Shown in pieces: positions 1 to 7,748 of a stretch of DNA of 21,606 nucleotides. Numbering within the stretch: position 1 is the first letter of the stretch; the number at the start of each line of letters is the position of its first letter. The position numbers and the translations under genes were made by a program. This DNA comes from Thermoguttaceae bacterium (GTDB taxonomy: Bacteria > Planctomycetota > Planctomycetia > Pirellulales > Thermoguttaceae), in the NCBI GenBank assembly GCA_017549085.1, contig JAFYVO010000149.1, forward strand, positions 1 to 21,606. Direction: 5' to 3'. The notes beneath the pieces are model-generated. The model did not search any database and was not told the DNA's origin. It worked only from the letters and a program-made list of their open reading frames with translations.

Positions 1-1478
1 GCTTCGTCCGTTTTTCCTTCAAAAAGTTGCGGCGACGCGAGCTTCAAGAGGAGCAAGAGGAGGCGTTTCATCGCGATCGGCATTCCGACGGCGAGACGCG
101 TTTTGCCCCGTTTCGCGGCGGCGGCCCACTTGACTTGCGTTTCGTCGAGGAGGAGGACGGCCGGCAGATCGCGAGTCGTCGGCGAATCGAGGAGGCGGTT
201 AAACCCTTCGACGGCGCGCTTTCCGACCGTTTGAGCGTTGAACACAACGACGCCGACGCCGCTGTCCGGATCGTCGAGCCGCTCGATCGCTCGGTCGACG
301 TTCGAGATGACGAGCGCGCGGAACCCGGCGTTCTTAAACGATTGTCGGAACGTGTTTTGCAAATCGGCGTTCGCTTCGACGATCAAGACGGTCGGCAAGT
401 TGACGCGCTCTTTTTTCGCCGACGCGGCCAAGCTCGTTTGAACGTTGACTTCCTCGTCGATTTCGCCGCTTTCCAGCTTTTTGACGGCGATTTCCAAGTC
501 GGCCAACATCGCGCCCGGCGATTGGTACCGCTCTTCCGGGTCGAGTTTCATCGCTTTTTCAACGATAAACGCCAAGACGCGCGGCACAAACGGAGCGACG
601 TCGCGAATCGGGCGAACGTTGCGGAACCGCGCCGAGTCGAGCCGTTTCGCCCGCTCCTTCACTTCGCCGAGCGGAGCGACGCCGGTCAAGAGCTGATAAA
701 AAATCGCGCCAAGGAAATAAACGTCGCTGCGTTTGTCGTCGCGACGGACGCGAGTCGTTCGTTCCAGCGCGGCGTACTCGATCGCCCGCTGGTTTTTCCA
801 GTTGGAGTTGTTGTCGTCGGCCAAGAGCCCGAAGTCGAGCAAAACCGCCTTCCCGGAACTCGACAACATAATGTTCGACAACTTCATATCGCGGTGTTGG
901 TACCCGCGTTTGAAGGCGTAATCGAGCGCCGAGCAAACGTCGGTAACGATGCGGGTCGCGCGCTTCGGTTCGACGATCCCGTCTTTTTGCGCCTTCACCT
1001 CTTCGCGGAGCGTTCGCCCTTCGATGAAGTCCATCACCATATAATGGTCGTACTTCGTCGACTTCGACTCGTAAACCGCCGCGACGTTCGGGTGCCGCAA
1101 CTCGACGCCCAACTCGGCTTCCCGCGTAAATTCTTCGATCGCCGTCTTATCTTCGCGGAACCGGGCCCGCAAGACCTTCACCGCGACGACTTTTCCGGTC
1201 GTCTTGTGAACGCAACGGAAAACGCGGGCGAAGGAGCCGGAACCGATCATATACTGAATGCGATAGTCGCCGTAATAAAAGCCGGTCGTTTCGCCGGTCG
1301 CCAAGCGCTCGACTTGGTACTTCGTCAAATAACCGAGCCGTTGCGCCGACTGCAAAAACTGTTCGGCGGTGAAATTCTGCGACCCAAACGAATTTTCAAC
1401 GTCGCGAATCTTTCCCATATCCAAGAGGTCGAGGGATAAAAGCCGTTGAGTGAGATCGTCGACGGAGAGTTCGGACAT
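1..1478 (-). CDS. Ser/Thr protein kinase with C-terminal degenerate receiver domain (partial, C-terminus off the left edge)
   Basis: A Hanks-type kinase, read leftward, with 492 codons visible and no stop before the window edge. Residues about 1-70 form a helical domain that in planctomycete kinases commonly precedes the core. The kinase domain spans about 71-335: glycine loop GSGSFARV (79-86), lysine K101 in VAVK, catalytic D197 in HRDMKLSN, D215 in DFG, and SDVYFLG near 251. All catalytic residues are present, so activity is expected. The APE motif is altered to ALE. Residues about 362-480 resemble a CheY-like receiver (VLIVEAN start, hydrophobic strand VVVF, late MP), but the phospho-acceptor Asp is N414, the second acid of the metal pair is missing and the conserved Lys is M466, so it is probably a pseudo-receiver. 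No transmembrane segment is seen. ATG at 1478 has AGGA about 8 nt upstream. It is divergent from a lipoprotein pair. Substrates are unknown. Confidence 0.9.
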   Translation of the reverse strand, partial: MSELSVDDLTQRLLSLDLLDMGKIRDVENSFGSQNFTAEQFLQSAQRLGYLTKYQVERLATGETTGFYYGDYRIQYMIGSGSFARVFRCVHKTTGKVVAVKVLRARFREDKTAIEEFTREAELGVELRHPNVAAVYESKSTKYDHYMVMDFIEGRTLREEVKAQKDGIVEPKRATRIVTDVCSALDYAFKRGYQHRDMKLSNIMLSSSGKAVLLDFGLLADDNNSNWKNQRAIEYAALERTTRVRRDDKRSDVYFLGAIFYQLLTGVAPLGEVKERAKRLDSARFRNVRPIRDVAPFVPRVLAFIVEKAMKLDPEERYQSPGAMLADLEIAVKKLESGEIDEEVNVQTSLAASAKKERVNLPTVLIVEANADLQNTFRQSFKNAGFRALVISNVDRAIERLDDPDSGVGVVVFNAQTVGKRAVEGFNRLLDSPTTRDLPAVLLLDETQVKWAAAAKRGKTRLAVGMPIAMKRLLLLLLKLASPQLFEGKTDE

Positions 1479-1612
1479 TGCGGTTTCCTAAAATTGTCGT
1501 TCATCTTCTTAGTTGCGAAACGCTCGACGCGCCGAAACGTCGAGGCGAAAGCTCGCGTCGTTTTCGGAAAAAATCGCCGCTTGCCGAACGTCGCGCTTTC
1601 GTCGTTCCTTCG

Positions 1613-1641
1613 ATTATACACTAAACCCAACTAAAAGTCAT
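1613..1641 (-). promoter_or_regulatory. Putative sigma-70-type promoter for the kinase gene
   Basis: Read leftward: -35 ATGACT (1641-1636), a 17-bp spacer, and a perfect -10 TATAAT (1618-1613). The -35 matches the TTGACA consensus at four of six positions. Predicted transcription would start near 1606, giving a leader of about 128 nt before the kinase ATG. The assignment rests on the motif, the spacing and the correct position upstream of a real gene. Confidence 0.55.
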
Positions 1642-1774
1642 TCAATTTTTTCGTCGAAACGCGCTAAAACCAAGAAATTCGTCTTTTTTTTGTAAAAATT
1701 TGCGGAAAATCGGGCCCAAAGCGCCGCGTTTTTTAAAAATTTAAAGGAAAGGGGAAAAAAAAGCGTCGCCGACG

Positions 1775-1803
1775 TTGAACGAAAAAATTTTTCCTTATAT
1801 AAT
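1775..1803 (+). promoter_or_regulatory. Strong sigma-70-type promoter for the lipoprotein pair
   Basis: -35 TTGAAC (1775-1780), exactly 17 bp, then -10 TATAAT (1798-1803). The spacer holds an A-tract followed by a T-tract (GAAAAAATTTTTC, near-palindromic), which could bend the DNA or bind a regulator. The predicted start near 1810 leaves a leader of about 84 nt before the ATG at 1894. Confidence 0.7.
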
Positions 1804-1893
1804 AGGGAAAGTTTGAAACGTTGTTGAACGCGCCCGCGGTTCGTCGCCGCCTTGGCGTTCTCGCAAATCGACGGTCGAGGAGAATCGGAAGAA

Positions 1894-2175
1894 ATGAAAC
1901 GCTCGATTTCGCTCGGGACGGTCTGCGCCCTCGTCGGGTTCGCCGCTCTCGGCTGCCAAGAAAAACCGGAAGTCGCTTTCGAAGAGTACGGTCGCACGTC
2001 CGCGACGCTCCCGTTCGTCGAAAACCTCCCCGACGACTTCCCGCTTCCGGAAGCGGCCGACGCGCCCAACTGCTTAGTGCGCGAACAAGCGATTAACAAC
2101 GCGAAATTCGACCGCAAACTAGCGGAAGAAGCGACGGCAAAAGAAGCCGGCGCGACCGATTCGCAGGCAAAATAG
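1894..2175 (+). CDS. Small putative lipoprotein, function unknown
   Basis: A 93-residue protein. Residues 1-20 form a lipoprotein signal peptide (basic MKRS, hydrophobic core, then ALGC with the lipidated Cys at 21), so the mature part would be membrane-anchored on the outer face of the cytoplasmic membrane or in the outer membrane. The mature 72 residues are acidic and Pro-containing in the middle (LPDDFPLPEA) and end in a charged helical tail. I recognise no domain. An in-frame ATG 42 nt upstream (1852) would bury the signal peptide, so the ATG at 1894, preceded by GGAAG, is preferred. It is first in a likely two-gene transcript with the LRR lipoprotein that starts 33 bp downstream. Confidence 0.75.
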   Translation: MKRSISLGTVCALVGFAALGCQEKPEVAFEEYGRTSATLPFVENLPDDFPLPEAADAPNCLVREQAINNAKFDRKLAEEATAKEAGATDSQAK

Positions 2176-2208
2176 TTAATTTACGCAAATTACACAGGCT
2201 CGCGCTCA

Positions 2209-3174
2209 ATGAAAAAATCCCCTATTCTCGCCATTTTAACCGCTTTCTCGGCGACGGTTCCGCTCGGTTGCGGGCCTTCTTCAAACGACGTTCAATATAT
2301 CGACGAAGCGGCGCGATTCGCACCCGCGCCGACGTCGCCGGTCGTTGAACAAGCGCCGACGGTCTCCCCCGTCGCCGAAAAAACGCCGGAACTCCCGGCT
2401 TCGACGCTCGCCGAACTTCTCGAACGGGGCGCGACGCTCGACAAATCGGGCAAATCGCTCGACTTGACCGCCGTCGAAGGGCTCAACGGAATCGACTTCG
2501 CCGCCGACGCCGAACGCTGGAACGCGGTGAAAGTCGTTCGCGGCAAAGGGCGTTTAACGGCTCAAACTTTGCGCTCCTTCGCTAAACTTTCCAATTTAAC
2601 GGAATTTCTTTGGTCGAACGCCGTTCTTGCCGCCGAAACGGACGCGGCCGTCGCGTTCGGCGATTTCGCGAAATCTCCGAAACTGAAAAAGCTCCGCTTG
2701 ACCGGTTGGCAAACGGAAGACGCGAAATTCCCGACCGCCGCCTTTGCCGCTCTTGCGCAAACGCCCCAACTTGCCGACGTCGACGTCAGCGGTTCCCCGG
2801 CGACCGCCGCCGACCTGGCCGCCGTCGATTGGAAAAACGGGTTCGCGAAGCTGACCAAACTGAACCTTTATCAAACGCAAGTCGGCGACGCCGGGGTCGA
2901 CGCGCTTTTGCCGTTGGCCGACCGCTTGACTTCGCTGAACCTCGACGACGCGCAAATCGGGCCGAAGTCGGCGGCCAAAATCGCGCGGTTTACGCAACTT
3001 ACATTCCTTCACGTCGGACGTTCGACGCTCGACGACGCGAGTATCGCCGAATTTGCGAAACTGGGCAAATTAGCTAAAATACACGTTACCCGCTCCAAAG
3101 CGACCGAAGCCGGGGCCGACGCGCTCCGCGCCGCGCTTCCGAATTGCGAGGTTGTTTCGCAACCGGAAAATTAA
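2209..3174 (+). CDS. Leucine-rich-repeat lipoprotein
   Basis: 321 residues. The signal peptide ends in PLGC with the lipidated Cys at 21. A Pro/Ala/Val-rich linker (about 22-65) probably spaces the domain from the membrane. From about residue 128 there are seven leucine-rich repeats beginning near residues 130, 159, 188, 215, 240, 264 and 288 (for example LTKLNL, LTSLNL, LTFLHV, LAKIHV). The period tightens from 29 to 24 residues, and the units carry the 'DAGVDALLP' type helix typical of bacterial ribonuclease-inhibitor-like LRRs. Such folds bind proteins, and no catalytic motif is visible. The C-terminus (NCEVVSQPEN) caps the last repeat. No strong Shine-Dalgarno precedes the ATG. It lies 33 bp after the small lipoprotein gene and probably shares its promoter. 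No clear terminator follows. Confidence 0.85.
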   Translation: MKKSPILAILTAFSATVPLGCGPSSNDVQYIDEAARFAPAPTSPVVEQAPTVSPVAEKTPELPASTLAELLERGATLDKSGKSLDLTAVEGLNGIDFAADAERWNAVKVVRGKGRLTAQTLRSFAKLSNLTEFLWSNAVLAAETDAAVAFGDFAKSPKLKKLRLTGWQTEDAKFPTAAFAALAQTPQLADVDVSGSPATAADLAAVDWKNGFAKLTKLNLYQTQVGDAGVDALLPLADRLTSLNLDDAQIGPKSAAKIARFTQLTFLHVGRSTLDDASIAEFAKLGKLAKIHVTRSKATEAGADALRAALPNCEVVSQPEN

Positions 3175-3304
3175 CGCGCTCTCCCTATTTTTCGCGCGCT
3201 CCGAACGTTCGAACGAGCGTCGCAAACGTTTCGCCCCGTTTTTTTTCGGGAATTGAACGATTTTGCGGGACGGCGAAAACGCGTTTTTTCGGCTTTTCGA
3301 ACGC

Positions 3305-3333
3305 TTGCGTTTTCGCGATTTTGTCATTATTAA
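3305..3333 (+). promoter_or_regulatory. Possible promoter for the DUF1080 gene
   Basis: -35 TTGCGT (3305-3310), 17-bp spacer, -10 TATTAA (3328-3333), inside an AT-rich patch (TTATTAATTAATA). The predicted leader is about 97 nt. The match is weaker than at 1775 or 8305. The rest of 3175-3436 holds no credible gene. Confidence 0.4.
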
Positions 3334-3436
3334 TTAATACGCGTTTTTGAAGCGATCTTTTTCGCGCTTGAAAACGCCGATTTTTCGCCGCCGAATCTTC
3401 GAGCGGCGCCTCCCTTTGATTTCAAGGAGCCGATTA

Positions 3437-4144
3437 ATGAAACGTTTTTGGATTTTTTGCGCTTCGCTCGTTCTTTGCGTCGCCGCGTCGACCGTTTCCG
3501 CTCAAGACGACGGTTTCGTCTCGATTTTCAACGGCAAAGACCTGACCGGCTGGTCGGGCGACCCGCGTCTTTGGTCGGTCGAAGACGGCGCCATCGTCGG
3601 AACGACGAACGATTCGGACAAAAAGATTACCCAAAACACCTCGCTTTTCTATACTGAAGACCAAAATATCGGCGACTTCGCGATCAAGTTCGATTACAAG
3701 ATCACCAAAGGGGGCAACTCCGGCCTTTACTACCGCGGTTGGTTCCTCGACGGTCCGGAAAATTGGCGCATGGGCGGCTATCAAGGGGACTTCGACGGCA
3801 ACGCGACCTACGCCGGGATTATGTACGGCGAAATGTTGCGCGGTATTTTGGCGAATTTGGGGACGGTGAGCAAAGTCAATAAAGACGGTAAGATTCAAGA
3901 AGTCGCCCGTTTCGCGACGCCGGAAGAAATCCGTTCGATCGTCAAAATGGAAGATTGGAACAGCTATGAAATCGTCGCGCAAGGCTACGTTTTCGTTCAC
4001 AAAATCAACGGCAAAGTGACGAGCGTTTTCGTCGACGAAGACTCCGACAAAGTCCGCCGTCCGAGCGGCGTCCTCGGTTGGCAACTCCACGTCGGCCCGG
4101 CGATGCGCGTCGAAGTCAAAAATATTTACCTGAAGAAGCTGTAA
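3437..4144 (+). CDS. Secreted DUF1080 protein (3-keto-disaccharide hydrolase-like, LamG-type fold)
   Basis: 235 residues. A type I signal peptide (MKRFW, hydrophobic core to about residue 18, cleavage expected after V20-S21-A22) directs it out of the cytoplasm. The mature protein opens with the DUF1080 hallmark FNGKDLTGW (31-39), followed by WSVEDGAIVG, the FAIKFDYK strand, GGNSGLYYRG and a C-terminal VKNIYLKKL strand. This is a single concanavalin-like jelly roll of typical family length. Members are very numerous in planctomycetes and act on, or bind, carbohydrates, and some cleave 3-keto-glycosides. The substrate here cannot be read. An upstream in-frame ATG (3347) would add 30 basic residues. 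ATG 3437 is chosen because AAGGAG (3424-3429) lies 7 nt before it and the signal peptide starts there. It is flanked by its own promoter candidate and a terminator, so it is probably monocistronic. Confidence 0.9.
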   Translation: MKRFWIFCASLVLCVAASTVSAQDDGFVSIFNGKDLTGWSGDPRLWSVEDGAIVGTTNDSDKKITQNTSLFYTEDQNIGDFAIKFDYKITKGGNSGLYYRGWFLDGPENWRMGGYQGDFDGNATYAGIMYGEMLRGILANLGTVSKVNKDGKIQEVARFATPEEIRSIVKMEDWNSYEIVAQGYVFVHKINGKVTSVFVDEDSDKVRRPSGVLGWQLHVGPAMRVEVKNIYLKKL

Positions 4145-4185
4145 TCGCCGTTCATTTTACCGCGACTCCCCATTCTTCCCATTTT

Positions 4186-4227
4186 AAACGCCGCTTTCCG
4201 CGTTCACTACGGAACGGCGGCGTTTTT
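4186..4227 (+). terminator. Intrinsic terminator after the DUF1080 gene
   Basis: The stem pairs AAACGCCGCTTTCCG (4186-4200) with CGGAACGGCGGCGTTT (4210-4225) with a one-base bulge, a 9-nt loop, and a T5 run (4223-4227) at its foot. It lies 41 bp after the stop codon. Confidence 0.8.
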
Positions 4228-4316
4228 CGTTGGACGCGCCGCTCCCAACGCGACGTTTTTGCCCATTTCCCCCTAAACACCCAATCTACGACGCCGAAAC
4301 CGTCGAAGTAAACGCT

Positions 4317-5339
4317 ATGAAACCGCTGCGATTAGGCACCCGACCGAGCGCGCTCGCGCTTTGGCAAGCGAATTGGACCCGCGACGCTTTAGAAGCGAAC
4401 GGCGTTCCCGTTGAAATCGTCAAAATTCACACGAAGGGCGACGTCGACCGCGACGCCGCGATCGTCAACCTCGGCGCGCAAGGCGTTTTCACGAAGGAAA
4501 TTCAGCGCGCGCTCCTCCTCGGCGAAATCGATCTGGCGGTTCACAGCCTCAAAGACCTCCCGGTCGAGCGAATCGACGGGCTGCGTTTGACGGCGGTTCC
4601 GGGGCGCGCAGACTTCCGCGACGCGTTCGTTTCGAACCGGTTCGCGTCCCTCGACGAACTCCCCCCCGGCGTCGTCGTCGCAACGAGCAGCATGCGGCGG
4701 CAAAGCCAACTTTTGCGGCGTTCGAACGGCGCTTGGGACGTTCGCCCGGTTCGCGGCAACGTCGAAACGCGCCTTAAAAAGCTCGACGACGGCGAGTTCG
4801 ACGCGATGATTTTAGCGTCGGCGGGGCTGAACCGACTCGGTTTCGGCTCGCGAATCCGTCATTTCTTGGAGCGTCCGGATTTCCTCCCGGCGGTCGGGCA
4901 AGGCGCGCTCGGCCTCGAAACTCGCGCCGACGACGCCGAAACGATCGCCCGCGTCGCGCCGCTGGCCGACGAAGCGACTTTTTTGAGCGTTTTGGCCGAA
5001 CGTTCCCTCCTCGCGACGTTGCAAGGCGGCTGTCTCGTCCCGATCGGCGCCCTCGGAACGCTTGCCTCGTCGACGCAAAGCGCCGAAATTAACGCGCCCA
5101 AGAGCCAAACGCTCCGCCTCGACGCGCAAATTTTGTCGTTCGACGGTAAAACGGCGTTCCAAACGGTCGCGACGCGAACTTTCGACGCCGCGCTCGCCGA
5201 CGATGAAAAGCGAGCAATCGCCGAACAACTCGGCCGCGACGCCGCGCAAACGCTCCTCGACCAAGGCGCGACCGAACTTGTCGCCGAAATTCGCCGAATC
5301 CGCGACGAACGCGCCGGATTGACAAGCCCGCAAAATTAA
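4317..5339 (+). CDS. hemC: Porphobilinogen deaminase (hydroxymethylbilane synthase)
   Basis: 340 residues. It polymerises four porphobilinogens into hydroxymethylbilane, the tetrapyrrole precursor of heme, in the cytoplasm. Diagnostic motifs: LRLGTRPSALALWQ at the N-terminus, HTKGD (38-42), LGAQGVFTKEI, HSLKDLP with catalytic D80, ATSSMRRQSQL (122-132), RGNVETRLKKL, and LQGGCLVPIGA, whose C239 carries the dipyrromethane cofactor. Length is slightly above the usual ~310, mainly from a longer region after the cofactor Cys. ATG 4317 is chosen because homology begins there. An in-frame ATG at 4230 would add 29 unrelated residues. The Shine-Dalgarno is weak. No other heme gene is nearby, and terminators on both sides make it a single-gene unit. 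I found no convincing promoter in 4228-4316. Confidence 0.96.
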   Translation: MKPLRLGTRPSALALWQANWTRDALEANGVPVEIVKIHTKGDVDRDAAIVNLGAQGVFTKEIQRALLLGEIDLAVHSLKDLPVERIDGLRLTAVPGRADFRDAFVSNRFASLDELPPGVVVATSSMRRQSQLLRRSNGAWDVRPVRGNVETRLKKLDDGEFDAMILASAGLNRLGFGSRIRHFLERPDFLPAVGQGALGLETRADDAETIARVAPLADEATFLSVLAERSLLATLQGGCLVPIGALGTLASSTQSAEINAPKSQTLRLDAQILSFDGKTAFQTVATRTFDAALADDEKRAIAEQLGRDAAQTLLDQGATELVAEIRRIRDERAGLTSPQN

Positions 5340-5368
5340 CGTCGGCGGCGTTCAATCCTTCTTTCTTC

Positions 5369-5408
5369 GCGCTCGGCTTTTGCGCAAACGCCGCCGAGCG
5401 CCCTTTTT
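5369..5408 (+). terminator. Strong intrinsic terminator after hemC
   Basis: Perfect 9-bp stem GCGCTCGGC (5369-5377) with GCCGAGCGC (5393-5401), 15-nt loop, then CC and TTTTTCTTTATTTT. A second hairpin, CGGCGGCGTT (5343-5352) with AACGCCGCCG (5387-5396), overlaps its 3' arm and would compete with it. Confidence 0.85.
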
Positions 5409-5516
5409 CTTTATTTTACCCATCTCCTCCGCCTTACCCAAACCGCGCCGACCTTGTTAACGGGCGAAAACTTTCTCGCTTTTCCAGTAAAGCGCCCCTT
5501 CGCCGCGTCGCGGCCC

Positions 5517-5544
5517 TTCCCAAATCCGCTCGACGCGTTAAAAT
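5517..5544 (+). promoter_or_regulatory. Weak candidate promoter for tkt
   Basis: -35 TTCCCA (5517-5522), 16-bp spacer, -10 TAAAAT (5539-5544), with a second TAAAAT shortly downstream. The strong terminator after hemC implies tkt needs its own promoter somewhere in 5409-5610, and this is the best match I see, but it is imperfect. Confidence 0.3.
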
Positions 5545-5627
5545 AGACGGTAAAATGCGCAAAACGCGAAACCTCGAATCAACCTCAATCCCGGTCGCAA
5601 CCGGACGCAAAGGAAAAGGACACACGA

Positions 5628-7688
5628 ATGCTTTCGATGACGCCTTCGGAAAAAAAAGCGATTGACACGATGCGCGCCTTGGCGGCGGACGCCGTTCAAG
5701 CGGCGAATAGCGGACACCCGGGAACGCCGATGGCGCTCTCGCCGGTCGCTTATCTCCTTTATAACGAGCGAATGAAGTTCGACCCGAACCGCCCGAATTG
5801 GCCGGGTCGCGACCGTTTCGTCCTTTCGATCGGACACGCGTCGACGCTGATTTACACGGCGCTCCACTTCGCGGGCGTCAAAGCGCTCGACGCCGACGGG
5901 AATCCGACGTCCGAACCGGCGGTTTCGCTCGACGATTTGAAAAGTTTCCGTCAACTCGGCTCGCGTTGCGCCGGACACCCGGAATTCCGCCGCGTCGCCG
6001 GGGTTGAAACGACGACCGGCCCGCTCGGCGCCGGGGTCGCGACGAGCGTCGGGATGGCCGCCGCCGACCGTTGGCTTGCCGACCGTTACAACAAACCGGG
6101 TTTCGAACTCTTTTCCTCGGACGTTTACGCGCTCTGCGGCGACGGCTGCATGATGGAAGGGCTTTCCGCGGAAGCCGCGTCGATCGCCGGACATCTTAAG
6201 CTGGGGAACCTTTGCTGGATTTACGACCAAAACCGCATCCCGATCGAAGGGGACACGGACCTCGCGTTCACCGAATCGGTCGCCGACCGTTTCGCCGCTT
6301 ACGGTTGGAACGTCGTTTGCGTCGACGACGTCAACGATCTCCCGGCGCTCCGCGAAGCGTTCGACGCGTTCAAAGCGACCGCCGACCGTCCGACGTTGAT
6401 CGTCGTCAAGAGCGTCATCGCTTACGGTTGCCCGACGAAAATCGGAACGGCCGCCGCGCACGGCGCTCCGCTCGGCGACGACGAAGTCGCGGGCGCCAAG
6501 AAATTTTACGGGATGGATCCGGAAGTCAAGTTCGCCGCCGACGCGGACGTTTACGAACTCTTCGCCTCGAACCTTGGCAAACGCGGCCCGGAAGCGACCG
6601 CCGCTTGGGACGCGCTCTTCGCCGAGTACCGCAAGGTTTACCCGGAACTTGCCGCCGAACTCGACGCGATTTTCGCCGGAACCCTTCCGACCGGTTGGGA
6701 CGCCGCGCTCGCGCCGTTCCCGGCGGACGCGAAAGGCCTCGCGAGCCGCGCGTCGAGCGGCAAAGTCCTGAACGACGTCGCGGCGGGCGTTCCTTGGCTC
6801 GTCGGCGGCTCGGCCGACTTGGCGCCGTCGAACTGCACTTGGATCAAAGCGGAAGACGCGGGCGAATTCGGGCCGAACTCGGTCGGGCGCAACTTCCGCT
6901 TCGGCGTCCGCGAAAACGCGATGGGCGCGATCGCCAACGGGCTGACCCTCTCCGGGCTCCGCTCCTACTGCGCGACGTTCTTCGTCTTCTCGGACTACAT
7001 GCGCCCGGCGATTCGCTTGGCCGCGCTCCAAGAAATCCCGACCCTCTTCATCTTCACGCACGACTCGATTTGCGTCGGCGAAGACGGCCCGACCCACCAA
7101 CCGATCGAACACCTCGCGTCGCTGCGGGCGATTCCGAACTTGAACGTTTTCCGTCCGGCGGACGCGAACGAAGTCGTCGAAACGTACCGCGTCGCGCTCC
7201 AATCGACGCGCACTCCGTCCGTTTTGGTCTTGACGCGTCAAAATCTCCCGACGCTCGACCGCGAACAATGCGCTTCGGCGGAAGGCGTCGCTCGCGGCGC
7301 TTACGTTCTCGCCGACTGCGAAGGGACGCCGGACGCGATCCTGCTCGCCAGCGGGAGCGAAGTCGCCCTCTGTATGGAAGCGCGCGAAGCGTTGGCGGCC
7401 CAAGGGCTCAAAGTCCGCGTCGTTTCGGCGCCCTACCTCGACCTCTTCGCTCAACAACCGCAAGAATACCGCGAATCGGTTCTTCCGAAGGCGGTCAAAG
7501 CGCGCGTCGGCGTCGAACTCGGCGTCGAGCAAGGTTGGGTTCGTTTGCTCGGCGACTGCGGGCGTTTCCTCGGAATGAACGGTTTCGGCGACTCCGCGCC
7601 GGCGGGCGTTCTCCTGAAACACTTCGGTTTCGTTCCGGAACGCGTCGTCGAACTCGTTAAAGAGTCGATCGCCGACGCGAAAAACTAA
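5628..7688 (+). CDS. tkt: Transketolase
   Basis: 686 residues, the normal full length. A thiamine-diphosphate enzyme of the non-oxidative pentose phosphate pathway that moves two-carbon ketol units between sugar phosphates in the cytoplasm. Motifs in order: SGHPGTPM near residue 28, SIGHAS near 66, the ThDP/Mg motif GDGCMMEG (about 171) closing with YDQN, the central pyrimidine-binding domain with FGVREN (catalytic Glu) and GLRSYCATFFVFSDYMRP, GEDGPTHQPIEHL, and the C-terminal domain with LLASGSEVALC. The ATG at 5628 has AAAAGGA 7 nt upstream. A second in-frame ATG follows three codons later (5637) but fits the ribosome site less well. It is flanked by terminators and likely monocistronic. 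A 694-codon antisense frame over the gene is a codon-usage shadow. Confidence 0.97.
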   Translation: MLSMTPSEKKAIDTMRALAADAVQAANSGHPGTPMALSPVAYLLYNERMKFDPNRPNWPGRDRFVLSIGHASTLIYTALHFAGVKALDADGNPTSEPAVSLDDLKSFRQLGSRCAGHPEFRRVAGVETTTGPLGAGVATSVGMAAADRWLADRYNKPGFELFSSDVYALCGDGCMMEGLSAEAASIAGHLKLGNLCWIYDQNRIPIEGDTDLAFTESVADRFAAYGWNVVCVDDVNDLPALREAFDAFKATADRPTLIVVKSVIAYGCPTKIGTAAAHGAPLGDDEVAGAKKFYGMDPEVKFAADADVYELFASNLGKRGPEATAAWDALFAEYRKVYPELAAELDAIFAGTLPTGWDAALAPFPADAKGLASRASSGKVLNDVAAGVPWLVGGSADLAPSNCTWIKAEDAGEFGPNSVGRNFRFGVRENAMGAIANGLTLSGLRSYCATFFVFSDYMRPAIRLAALQEIPTLFIFTHDSICVGEDGPTHQPIEHLASLRAIPNLNVFRPADANEVVETYRVALQSTRTPSVLVLTRQNLPTLDREQCASAEGVARGAYVLADCEGTPDAILLASGSEVALCMEAREALAAQGLKVRVVSAPYLDLFAQQPQEYRESVLPKAVKARVGVELGVEQGWVRLLGDCGRFLGMNGFGDSAPAGVLLKHFGFVPERVVELVKESIADAKN

Positions 7689-7702
7689 CGTTTTCGCTGA
7701 TT

Positions 7703-7738
7703 AAACGGGGCCTTTAAGGCGTTCCCCGCCCCGTTTTT
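7703..7738 (+). terminator. Intrinsic terminator 1 after tkt
   Basis: Stem AAACGGGGC (7703-7711) with GCCCCGTTT (7728-7736), 16-nt loop, T5 run (7734-7738). It starts 14 bp after the stop codon. Confidence 0.85.
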
Positions 7739-7748
7739 ATCTTCGTCC

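Larger units (their letters stand above)
1479..1893. other. Divergent intergenic region between kinase and lipoprotein genes
   Basis: About 415 bp without a credible gene. It holds the two outward-facing promoters listed separately, and between them about 130 bp of AT-rich DNA with long A and T runs (for example the T run near 1684-1691 and the near-palindrome around 1731-1743). Open frames here are short, Arg-rich or antisense and have no start signal. The leftward leader (1606-1479) and rightward leader (about 1810-1893) lie at its ends. Confidence 0.6.

Noticed and set aside
27..1439. 470-codon rightward open frame over the kinase gene
   Set aside because: It is antisense to a kinase with complete catalytic motifs. 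The product is Arg/Asp/Phe-rich with no family resemblance and no ribosome site. It results from the strong third-position bias.
5538..7622. 694-codon leftward open frame over tkt
   Set aside because: Same antisense codon-bias artefact. Very Arg-rich, repetitive composition, while the sense strand encodes a full transketolase.
6212..7660. 482-codon rightward frame inside tkt
   Set aside because: Out-of-frame reading of tkt, more than one-quarter Arg, with no start signal.
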